From: JABWCE01 sp964617955
GTDB lineage: Bacteria > Bacteroidota > Bacteroidia > NS11-12g > UBA9320
DNA: 64,000 nt
Direction: 5' to 3'
Assembly (NCBI GenBank): GCA_964617955.1
Contig: CAZTXB010000012.1
Span: forward strand, 30,440-94,439
Below the pieces are notes generated by a model. The model made no database searches and was not told the origin of the DNA. It saw nothing but the letters and a program-made list of their open reading frames with translations. Below are positions 35,483-42,612 of this stretch, piece by piece; within the stretch, counting starts at the first letter, position 1, and the number at the start of each line of letters is the position of its first letter. Both the position numbers and the translations under genes were made by a program.

Positions 35483-36280
35483 CTATTTTATTCTGTCCAA
35501 TTTTTCGTCAATACCGGTCAGTTTGAACAGCACCAGTTCGTTGGTACTCAGTTCGTCGGGCATTACATTGCTGAAATAATATTTAAACTTCCATATTTCT
35601 TTTATATCCTCCAATTTTACTTCATATGCTGGGAAGAGTGGGTTTAAGGATCTGAGCAGCAGGTTATGTTTTTTGCGCAGTTGATTGTAAATAATTTTAA
35701 AAACTGCGCCATCGTTTTCGGTCACCACTACAGCGGCATCCCCGTCTTTTAAATCATCCCAATCTTGAACGAACTCTCCAATAACATAGGATCCGCTTTT
35801 TATGGGCAGCATCGAATCTCCTTCAGTTTGAAAAGCGCGGTATTTCCGGTCTTCCGACAAAAATGGCAAATGGAAAACAGGGAGTTTTTTAATAAACTCT
35901 GGGTCATTGTATCCGGTAGTGTAGCCGGCCCGGGCCTTTATAGGAACAAGTTCTATATTTTCCCGGTTTTCGCTGTTGACGGTGGTAGCCAGCACACGCA
36001 GCTTCCCACCCGAAATATACACATCCTCACCCGATTCAAGTTGCCTGAGCTGTAATTCTCCCAGGCGCGATAAATCAATGGTAAGCAGGGTATCCATGGT
36101 CATTTTAAAGTAATTGGCCATCCGCAAAAGCGGTTCTACAGGAGGTGTGGTATGCCCCAATTCGTAGCTGGCCAATTGGCTCCGTTTTATTCCCAGGTTA
36201 TCGGATAATTGCTGTTGACTTTGTTTTAGCCTCATTCTCAGAAACTTAAGATTAATATTAAAAAAAAGTTGGCGCGACAT
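35483..36280 (-). CDS. XRE-S24 self-cleaving repressor (LexA/CI-like) of the polymerase cassette
   Basis: 265 aa from the ATG at 36280. A longer reading from 36424 would run through the operator region and into dinB and is rejected. Residues 8-65 form a Cro/CI helix-turn-helix (NINLKFLRMRLKQSQQQLSDNLGIKRSQLASYELG). The C-terminal half is an S24 peptidase domain with Ala118-Gly119 as the probable cleavage site (KARAGYTTGY), catalytic Ser156 (TEGDSMLPI) and Lys195 (GAVFKIIY). Such proteins cleave themselves when stimulated by RecA filaments, releasing target genes. Divergent dinB is 67 bp away, and the gap holds two matching inverted repeats. I infer autoregulation plus repression of dinB and probably dnaE2. 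Confidence 0.93.
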   Translation of the reverse strand: MSRQLFFNINLKFLRMRLKQSQQQLSDNLGIKRSQLASYELGHTTPPVEPLLRMANYFKMTMDTLLTIDLSRLGELQLRQLESGEDVYISGGKLRVLATTVNSENRENIELVPIKARAGYTTGYNDPEFIKKLPVFHLPFLSEDRKYRAFQTEGDSMLPIKSGSYVIGEFVQDWDDLKDGDAAVVVTENDGAVFKIIYNQLRKKHNLLLRSLNPLFPAYEVKLEDIKEIWKFKYYFSNVMPDELSTNELVLFKLTGIDEKLDRIK

Positions 36281-36289
36281 AATTTTAAT

Positions 36290-36306
36290 TGTTATAATTG
36301 ATAACA
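36290..36306. promoter_or_regulatory. Probable operator 1 of the XRE-S24 repressor
   Basis: TGTTAT-AATTG-ATAACA is a perfect 6-5-6 inverted repeat, 10 bp upstream of the repressor's ATG. It has the same half-sites and spacing as operator 2. Symmetric 17-bp sites suit a dimeric CI-like regulator. Confidence 0.75.
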
Positions 36307-36312
36307 AAAATA

Positions 36313-36329
36313 TGTTATTATAAATAACA
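36313..36329. promoter_or_regulatory. Probable operator 2 of the XRE-S24 repressor
   Basis: TGTTAT-TATAA-ATAACA is a perfect 6-5-6 inverted repeat, 19 bp before the dinB ATG and centred 23 bp from operator 1, about two helical turns. The two sites together fill most of the 67-bp divergent promoter, fitting cooperative binding that blocks both directions. Confidence 0.75.
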
Positions 36330-36347
36330 AAACAATATTTATTTTTT

Positions 36348-37535
36348 ATGGATCGCCAGATTGTACATATTGACCTGGATTCTTTTTTCGTATCGGTAGA
36401 GCGGCTAATCAATCCCAAACTCATAGGCTTACCTGTGTTGGTGGGGGGTACCAGCGATAGGGGAGTCGTGGCTTCGTGCAGTTATGAGGCCCGCACTTTT
36501 GGAATACACTCGGCCATGCCTATGAAGATGGCGAGGCAGTTGTGCCCTGAGGCCATTGTAGTGAGGGGTGACCACAGCCAGTACAGCTATTATTCAGATA
36601 TGATTACCGATATTGTAAAGGAGGATGTGCCTCTTTACGAAAAGCCTTCCATTGATGAGTTTTATATAGACCTTACCGGCATGGATAAATTTTTTGGCTG
36701 TTACAAGATGGCCACCGAATTGCGGCAAAAGATAACCCGCGAAACCAATTTGCCTATATCCTTTGCTTTATCGAGCAATAAAACCGTGGCTAAGGTGGGC
36801 ACCGGTGAGGCCAAGCCCAATGGACAAAAGGAAATTCCCCTTGGGGCGGAAAAAGGGTTTTTGGCCCCTTTGTCTATTCGCAAAATACCTATGGTAGGCG
36901 ATAAAACCTATCAGCTGTTGCGAGGCATGGGGGTGATGCGGATACATACCTTACAGGAAATGCCCTGTGAACTCATGCAGCAGGTATTGGGTGAAAACGG
37001 GACGGTCATTTGGCGCAAGGCCAACGGAATTGACAACTCTCCTGTGATTCCTTATTCCGAGCGCAAGTCTATTTCCACCGAGCGAACCTTCGACAAAGAC
37101 ACCATTGATGTAAAAGCGCTGAGGGGTTTATTGACCGGCATGACTGAAAAGCTCGCTTTTCAGTTGCGCAGCGAAAATAAGCTCACGGCCTGCGTAAGCG
37201 TTAAATTGCGTTACTCCGATTTTAACACCTATACCATGCAGGCCCGCATAGCCTATACCTCGCTCGATCATATTTTAATTGAGAAGGTAAAAACCTTGTT
37301 CGACAAGCTATACCAAAAGCGCATGTTGATTCGTCTGGTGGGAATAAGGTTCAGTCATTTGGTGCAGGGAGGGCATCAATACAATCTGTTTGAAGACAAC
37401 GAGAAGCAGATTAGCCTTTATCAGGCTATGGATAAAATACGGAAACGCTACGGTAAAAATTCGGTAAACCGCGCAGTAGGAATGGAGTTTGAGCCATTTG
37501 AGTTTAATGCGTTTAATGGGATTAAGAAGGTATAG
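36348..37535 (+). CDS. dinB: Y-family translesion DNA polymerase (DinB/Pol IV type)
   Basis: 395 aa. Catalytic carboxylates are Asp9 (HIDLDSFF) and Asp103-Glu104 (PSIDEFYIDLTGMD). FF at 13-14 supplies the steric gate, and SYEARTFGIHSAMPM is the family's fingers motif. The HhH thumb region is IRKIPMVGDKTYQLLRGMGV, followed by the little-finger domain. Gln344-Tyr-Asn-Leu-Phe348 matches the QxxLF sliding-clamp-binding motif. All catalytic residues are present, so it should be an active polymerase, unlike ImuB. It is transcribed from the operator-bearing divergent promoter. DnaE2 follows after an inserted RAYT module. Confidence 0.93.
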   Translation: MDRQIVHIDLDSFFVSVERLINPKLIGLPVLVGGTSDRGVVASCSYEARTFGIHSAMPMKMARQLCPEAIVVRGDHSQYSYYSDMITDIVKEDVPLYEKPSIDEFYIDLTGMDKFFGCYKMATELRQKITRETNLPISFALSSNKTVAKVGTGEAKPNGQKEIPLGAEKGFLAPLSIRKIPMVGDKTYQLLRGMGVMRIHTLQEMPCELMQQVLGENGTVIWRKANGIDNSPVIPYSERKSISTERTFDKDTIDVKALRGLLTGMTEKLAFQLRSENKLTACVSVKLRYSDFNTYTMQARIAYTSLDHILIEKVKTLFDKLYQKRMLIRLVGIRFSHLVQGGHQYNLFEDNEKQISLYQAMDKIRKRYGKNSVNRAVGMEFEPFEFNAFNGIKKV

Positions 37536-37549
37536 AGAGAGGCTGATAT

Positions 37550-37598
37550 CCATTGCCGTCTGCTTTAGCTGCATTGCCGTCTGCTTTAGCTGACGGAC
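37550..37598 (+). repeat. REP-like hairpin repeats, left flank of the RAYT gene (one truncated, one full)
   Basis: The unit is CATTG followed by the imperfect palindrome CCGTCTGCTTTAGCTGACGG. A truncated copy (37550-37570, lacking the closing GACGG arm) is followed directly by a full copy (37572-37598). The stem pairs CCGTC with GACGG and GCT with AGC. The same unit recurs in both orientations right of the transposase gene. Confidence 0.85.
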
Positions 37599-37649
37599 CA
37601 AAGAAAAAAAGAAATTAAATAGTATCAACAATAAAATAAACAAAAAATT

Positions 37650-38105
37650 ATGAGCTGGGTAAGAATTTATGTTCACATGGTTTTTTCAACCAAAAACAGA
37701 GAGCCGTTTTTGCAGTCGCCTGAACTGAGAAACAAAGTGTTTAAACACATTAAGGAGCACGCCGAAAAAAAAGACATTCGGCTCGAATGCGTCAATGGGT
37801 ATGTCGATCATGTACACTGTCTCTTGTCGCTAGGCAGCAATCAAATGGTCAGTGAAGTTGCGCACCTCATAAAGGGGGAGTCGGCTTTTTGGATAAATAA
37901 AAATAGGTTGGTGGATGAGAGATTTAACTGGCAGGATGATTATTGGGCGGTGGGCGTGAGCGAAAGCCATGTGGAGGCAGTGAGAAACTATATTCATAAC
38001 CAGGAGGTTCACCATTTAAACAAATTGTTCGTTGACGAAATGTGCGAATTTATGGCAAGGTGTAAATTGAACAAGATAAAGAGCGGAGAAGAGGTGAGGG
38101 TATAG
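37650..38105 (+). CDS. REP-associated tyrosine transposase (RAYT), IS200/IS605-like TnpA
   Basis: 151 aa, Y1 HUH-nuclease fold. The HUH motif is His54-Val-His56 (GYVDHVHCLLSLG) and the nucleophile is Tyr114 (AVRNYIHNQEVHH). WVRIYVHMVFSTKNREPFL is the family's N-terminal signature. The frame is intact with all catalytic residues. RAYTs cut single-stranded DNA at REP hairpins and are thought to have spread them. Here the gene is bracketed by such hairpins and sits between dinB and dnaE2, so it appears to be a later insertion into the cassette. No IS terminal structure beyond the hairpins is visible. Confidence 0.92.
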   Translation: MSWVRIYVHMVFSTKNREPFLQSPELRNKVFKHIKEHAEKKDIRLECVNGYVDHVHCLLSLGSNQMVSEVAHLIKGESAFWINKNRLVDERFNWQDDYWAVGVSESHVEAVRNYIHNQEVHHLNKLFVDEMCEFMARCKLNKIKSGEEVRV

Positions 38106-38152
38106 CCAAATTAAAATTGGCTGAAGATGGGGTCCATTGGCTTGAAATGGGG

Positions 38153-38416
38153 CCCGTCAGCTAAAGCAGACGGCAATGGATGGGGCTGGGATGAGATGGA
38201 GTTTTGACAGTTATCCATTGCTGTTTATTTTAGCTCCATTGCCTAGGCCCGTCAGCTAAAGCAGACGGCAATGAATGGGACTGGGATGAAGTTTAATGCA
38301 TTGCCGAGGTAAGTCATCTAAAACTCCATTGCCGGATTTTGAAAGCAATGGATGAGGTTGGGATGAGATGGAGTTTTGACAGTTATCCATTGCCGTCTGT
38401 TTTAGCTGACGGACCC
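38153..38416. repeat. REP-like hairpin array, right flank of the RAYT gene
   Basis: Full units lie at 38153-38179 (inverted), 38248-38273 (inverted) and 38387-38416 (direct, with one T for C change). Decayed units are at about 38215-38242 and 38299-38335. Two identical 34-bp stretches (38187-38220 and 38359-38392, beginning TGGGATGAGATGG) link the units. The mixed orientation is like the BIMEs of enterobacteria. The gap from 38106 to 38540 otherwise holds only the presumed leader of dnaE2. Confidence 0.85.
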
Positions 38417-38540
38417 AATTCCATCTATTTTTCAAAGCATCATCTAATGATTTAATCCAATAAAAATTATCAATCAGACTCAACCCTTACAGTTAGCCCA
38501 AACTATAAAGTTCAAACTCTCTACGCTCACCTCTAAAAAA

Positions 38541-41483
38541 ATGCTCCTCAACTGCCACACATATTACAGCTTTTGCTATGGTACCTACTCCATTGAAGCG
38601 TTGTTGAAAGAGGTTCAAGCCAAAGGGTATGAAGAGTTTGTTTTGTCCGACATCAACAACACCTCTGCAGTGTTCGATACAGTGCGTTTGGCCGGCCTCA
38701 TGGGCATAAAGTCTATTGTTGGCATTGATTTCAGAGACAAGGCACAACAAAAGTATGTTGGCATTGCGCAAAACAATGAGGGTTTCAGGGAGCTCAATGA
38801 GCACCTGACCGGGCATCTGCACAGCGAAGCAGGTATTGACGTTCCGGCCCCTGATTTTAAAAATGCCTACATTGTTTACCCGCTTCAGGCCTACAGGGGA
38901 TGGAGTTTACGCGAGCACGAATTCGTGGGCGTTTCAGTGAGTGATTTGAGAAGCCACACTTTTTTATCGGCAAAGGTACCTCAGGATAAACTCGTTATAC
39001 TGCAGACGGTTTCCTTTGCCGGCAGGAGTCAATTTAATGCCCACAGACTTTTGCGTGCAATAGATACCAACACGCTGTTGAGTAAATTACCTGCCGACCA
39101 GCAGGCGAAAGGATGCGAGATGATGCCCACTAAAAATGAATTGATGTCAGCCTTTCGTTCCTATCCGCAAATCGTTGCGGCTACCGGGCGTATTTTGGCT
39201 TGCTGCTCCATTTATTTTGAATATGGTAAGCTTACCAATAAAAATTTAAAATTTTATACAGGCAGTTACCGGGAAGATGCGGCCCTGTTGCGCAATCTTT
39301 GCATGGAGGGTTTGCCTTACCGCTACCCCAACCCGTCGCCTGAGGTGATGCAACGCATCGACAAGGAATTGGAGGTGATTACACAGCTCAACTTTTGCTC
39401 TTACTTTCTTATCAATTGGGATATCGTGAAATATGCCCGACATAAAAATTATTATTATGTGGGAAGGGGGAGTGGAGCCAATAGCATCTTGGCCTATTTG
39501 CTGCGCATTACCGATGTGGATCCTATTGAGCTCGATTTGTACTTTGAGCGCTTTATCAACATTTACCGAAGCAATGCCCCTGACTTCGACATGGATTTTT
39601 CATGGACCGACAGAGACGACATTACCCACTATATCTTTGAGCGTTTCGGCTATGAGCGAACGGCCTTGCTGGGAGCATACAATACGTTTAAACACGATTC
39701 GGTGATCCGTGAGTTGGGCAAAGTGTTTGGCCTTCCCCCCGGCGAAATCGACCGTTTACAGCAAACAGGCCAATACCCCGATACCGATGCTTTGGGCAAG
39801 CTGGTTTTGCAGTACAGCCGCTTAATCAAGGATTTTCCAAGCCATTTGAGTGTGCATTCCAGTGGCATCATTATTTCAGAAGCTCCCATCAGTTGTTATT
39901 CGGCCACCATAATGCCGCCCAAGGGCTATGCCACTACCCAGTTCAGCATGTTGGAAGCCGAGGATATCGGCCTGTACAAATTCGATATTTTAAGCCAGCG
40001 TGGGTTGGGAAAAATAAAAGATACCATTGCCATTGTTAAAGAAAATCAGGGCATTGATATCGATGTACATGATACGGCCCGCTTTAAACAAGATGAGGAG
40101 GTTAAAAAGCTGCTTCGGGTGGGCAAAACCATCGGCTGTTTTTATGTAGAGTCGCCGGCCATGCGCATGTTATTAGCGAAATTGAGGGCCGACGATTATT
40201 TGCGATTGGTGGCCGCCAGCTCCATCATACGCCCAGGGGTCTCTAAAAGCGGCATGATGAGGGAATATATTGTGAGATACAGAGATGAAGCTCTGCGCAC
40301 CAAAGCCCGGTTGCAGCTTCCCGAGCTATACGATTTGCTCGAGGAAACCTACGGGGTGATGGTTTATCAGGAGGATGTGATCAAGATTGCCCATTTTTTT
40401 GCAGGGCTTACCCTGGCCGAGTCGGATTATTTGCGAAGGGGGATGTCGTGGAAATTTAAGCAACGCAATGAATTTGGACGGGTTAAGGACAATTTTTTTA
40501 GCAATTGTAAAAAGAAAGGGTACGACGATAAGCTGGTGGCTGACATTTGGGCACAAATAGAGAGTTTCGGCAATTTTGCATTTTCAAAAGGGCACTCGGC
40601 CAGTTATGCTGTTGAGAGCTACCAGGCCCTGTTTTTAAAAGCATATTATCCATTGGAGTATATGGTGGCCACCCTTAACAATGGCGGGGGATATTATCGC
40701 GCCGAGTTTTATTTGCACGATGCCCGTATGCATGGCGCCAGCATCAAAACACCCTGCATCAACAACAGCGAGGCCCACTGCGTAATAAGGGGCCATACCA
40801 TCTATTTGGGATTGGGTATGGTGGCCGAACTCGAGCATCAAACCGTAAGCCAGATTATAAAGGAGAGAACTGTCAACGGCAAGTTTAAGAATGTTTATGA
40901 TTTTATTAAGCGGGTGCCTGTTTCCGTGGAGCAGATGCGGTTGCTGGTGCGGTCGGGAGCGTTTAAGTTTACCGGCCGCAAGAAAAAAGAGTTGTTATGG
41001 GAAATACATGCTTTGTTGCAGCCGGTAAAAGTTCCGGTTAAGAGCAAAGAACTTTTTGAGATCGAAATCAAGACCTGGAAACTGCCCGATTTGGAAGATT
41101 CACCCATCGATGAGGCCTTTGAGGAGATGGAGTTGTTTGGGTTTGCCTTATGTTCCCCTTTTCAGTTGTTAAAGGAAGCTTTGCCTTCCCAACTGACAGC
41201 CAAAGACCTCAAAAACCATTTACACAAAAGGGTGCACATCGTGGGCTACAGGGTTACTGTAAAACCTACCCGTACATCCAATGGAGACCGCATGTATTTT
41301 GGGACCTTTATCGACACCGAGGGCATGTGGATCGACACTGTGCATTTTCCGCCCAGTGCAAGGCAATACCCATTTATGGGACCCGGTTGCTATGAGCTGC
41401 GCGGCAAAGTGGTAGAGGAGTATGATTTTTTGAGCATAGAGGTGGACTATATGAAGAGATTGGCTGTGGTGGATAGGGAGTGA
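38541..41483 (+). CDS. Error-prone DNA polymerase III alpha-like subunit (DnaE2 type)
   Basis: 980 aa, shorter than replicative DnaE (about 1160). The N-terminal PHP domain is degenerate: HTYYSFCYGTYS replaces the usual HxHxxYS, and SDINN replaces TDHG. Metal binding is therefore probably lost, as expected for a DnaE2-like enzyme. The polymerase core is intact, with YVGRGSGANS, the catalytic Asp350 and Asp352 (PDFDMDF) and Asp482 (LYKFDILSQRGL), and GVMVYQEDV. A C-terminal HhH/OB region (GYRVTVKPTRTSNGDRMYFGTF) completes it. It should work with the DinB-type polymerase in damage-induced mutagenesis. It probably belonged to the dinB transcript before the RAYT insertion. No imuA is present. Confidence 0.92.
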   Translation: MLLNCHTYYSFCYGTYSIEALLKEVQAKGYEEFVLSDINNTSAVFDTVRLAGLMGIKSIVGIDFRDKAQQKYVGIAQNNEGFRELNEHLTGHLHSEAGIDVPAPDFKNAYIVYPLQAYRGWSLREHEFVGVSVSDLRSHTFLSAKVPQDKLVILQTVSFAGRSQFNAHRLLRAIDTNTLLSKLPADQQAKGCEMMPTKNELMSAFRSYPQIVAATGRILACCSIYFEYGKLTNKNLKFYTGSYREDAALLRNLCMEGLPYRYPNPSPEVMQRIDKELEVITQLNFCSYFLINWDIVKYARHKNYYYVGRGSGANSILAYLLRITDVDPIELDLYFERFINIYRSNAPDFDMDFSWTDRDDITHYIFERFGYERTALLGAYNTFKHDSVIRELGKVFGLPPGEIDRLQQTGQYPDTDALGKLVLQYSRLIKDFPSHLSVHSSGIIISEAPISCYSATIMPPKGYATTQFSMLEAEDIGLYKFDILSQRGLGKIKDTIAIVKENQGIDIDVHDTARFKQDEEVKKLLRVGKTIGCFYVESPAMRMLLAKLRADDYLRLVAASSIIRPGVSKSGMMREYIVRYRDEALRTKARLQLPELYDLLEETYGVMVYQEDVIKIAHFFAGLTLAESDYLRRGMSWKFKQRNEFGRVKDNFFSNCKKKGYDDKLVADIWAQIESFGNFAFSKGHSASYAVESYQALFLKAYYPLEYMVATLNNGGGYYRAEFYLHDARMHGASIKTPCINNSEAHCVIRGHTIYLGLGMVAELEHQTVSQIIKERTVNGKFKNVYDFIKRVPVSVEQMRLLVRSGAFKFTGRKKKELLWEIHALLQPVKVPVKSKELFEIEIKTWKLPDLEDSPIDEAFEEMELFGFALCSPFQLLKEALPSQLTAKDLKNHLHKRVHIVGYRVTVKPTRTSNGDRMYFGTFIDTEGMWIDTVHFPPSARQYPFMGPGCYELRGKVVEEYDFLSIEVDYMKRLAVVDRE

Positions 41484-41593
41484 GGTGCAGTGCCTTAAAA
41501 AATGAGCAATGCATTCCCTTTCGGGCAAATGGAAAACCATTAGCCAATAACTTTTATTTCAAAAAACCAGAAAAGGGGTGAGCTACGGTGACC

Positions 41594-41727
41594 TAAAACA
41601 ACCCTGAAATCTTACCATCCTCATCCACATCAATGGCTTCTGCGGAGGGTATTTGTGGGAGTCCGGGCATGCGCATCATTTCACCGCAAACCGGGATAAT
41701 AAACCCGGCACCCGTGGCAAATTCAAA
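41594..41727. repeat. Distal copy of the fhs 3' end (134-bp exact direct repeat)
   Basis: All 134 bases match 42614-42747, which encodes the last 44 codons of fhs, at a distance of 1020 bp. This copy is cut off from any upstream fhs sequence and is not expressed as part of a gene. The stop reads TAG here versus TAA in the real gene, because the match begins one base inside the stop codon. Confidence 0.95.
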
Positions 41728-41915
41728 CTTCGCAGCAGTCAGCTGAAAAGTTTATTTTTTAGTTGCCCCAATCTTAAACCCAATAGATTCCCTCGGCTCA
41801 TTTGGTGGATTCAAAATTTGCTTCAAAGCATTGAAAATAATTTGAATATCGTGTTCGGTTTGGTTAGTTCTTTCATTGCTAATTATCATATTCTTTTCAA
41901 TCTGTTCCAACTTTA

Positions 41916-42063
41916 ACCCAAATTAATCAATAGGAGTTTTGAAAAAACGAACTATTTGATTTAGTTGGGTTTAATCCCGATTTAGAAGTTGTTATTAATT
42001 TTTGTAAAAAATAGATTTACAACTTCTTAATCGAATCCGCTTTTTCTATTGTGGATTTTGGGT
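41916..42063. mobile_element. MITE-like element A inserted in the ORF6N gene
   Basis: About 148 bp, bounded by imperfect 17-bp terminal inverted repeats. The left end CCCAAATTAATCAATAG matches the reverse complement of the right end at 13 of 17 positions. It is flanked by TTTA on both sides, fitting a 3-4 bp target duplication. An inner inverted repeat pairs 41978-41992 with 42019-42033 (CGATTTAGAAGTTGT, 14 of 15). It encodes no protein. Excising it with one flank rejoins the ORF6N frame exactly. Confidence 0.8.
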
Positions 42064-42321
42064 TTATCAAAATATCTTTGTGAGTAAGTAACATTTCTCG
42101 AAGTTTTATAAATATCCTGATTATCCTTAGACTAACCTCAATGGCAACCTCACTCTTTAAAATATTGGATAACATTAATATACCATGTTCAGTAAAGGCA
42201 TAAGGTGTTTTTCTTCTACCGCCCCATCTTGAAGTCGCATTTTGCGACTTCAAGATTTCATACTCTTCTATTGTTAATTGAAATCTAAAATCATCCGGAA
42301 AGCGGTCTAAATTTCGTTTTA

Positions 42322-42447
42322 TACCGATTGGCCAAATGTAATAGTCCAAATTTTCGTTCCTCAATTTGCCCTAAACATTTGTATCCATCGGCATTTACCA
42401 ATGTAGGATTTAAATTATAGTGGTATATTATTTAAATCACATTGATA
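42322..42447. mobile_element. MITE-like element B inserted in the ORF6N gene
   Basis: This 126-bp non-coding insert is flanked by TTA on both sides (42319-42321 and 42448-42450). Removing it with one TTA restores the NEQVKRNLDRF frame. The sequence aligns along its whole length with 6430-6558, so it belongs to a dispersed family. The ends (TACCGAT / ATTGATA) are only weakly inverted. No long inner palindrome is seen. Confidence 0.8.
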
Positions 42448-42612
42448 TTACTTGTTCATTTAAGCGTCTTGTTTCTACAGAATATAAACTTGCCAAATCT
42501 TCATCCAGCAGCACCTTTTGTCCTCTGATAAGGAGAATTTTATTTATAATCGAATCATCTGAAATCAAAAGGTTTTTTGTCATAAGTAATGGATTGTAAA
42601 AATAAAGTTGCC

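Larger units (their letters stand above)
41752..42585 (-). pseudogene. ORF6N-domain protein gene broken by two MITE-like insertions
   Basis: Three separated blocks make up one gene. Block 1 (42585 down to about 42451) has MTKNLLISDDSIINKILLIRGQ, KVLLDEDLASLYSVETRRLNEQV. Block 2 (about 42321 down to 42067) has KRNLDRFPDDFRFQLTIEEYE, SRWGGRRKTPYAFTEHGILMLSN and KLREMLLTHKDIL. Block 3 (about 41915 down to 41752) has KLEQIEKNM and IIFNALKQILNPPNEPRESIGF. Removing the two insertions restores a continuous frame at both junctions (NEQV-KRNLDRF and HKDIL-IKLEQ), so the insertions alone explain the break. ORF6N is a phage-associated DNA-binding domain. Intact relatives are about 180-200 aa. Confidence 0.9.

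Noticed and set aside
36281..36424. Upstream extension of the S24 repressor frame (start at 36424)
   Set aside because: It would run through both operators and into the dinB coding sequence on the other strand, and the added residues resemble no helix-turn-helix N-terminus. The ATG at 36280 gives the normal start.
37550..38416. CRISPR array
   Set aside because: The repeats are palindromic REP-type units in mixed orientation with irregular spacing around a RAYT gene, and no cas gene is present.
41653..41916. Plus-strand open frame across the fhs duplicate and ORF6N end
   Set aside because: It is the antisense of two unrelated pieces (fhs 3' copy and ORF6N C-terminus); a shadow.
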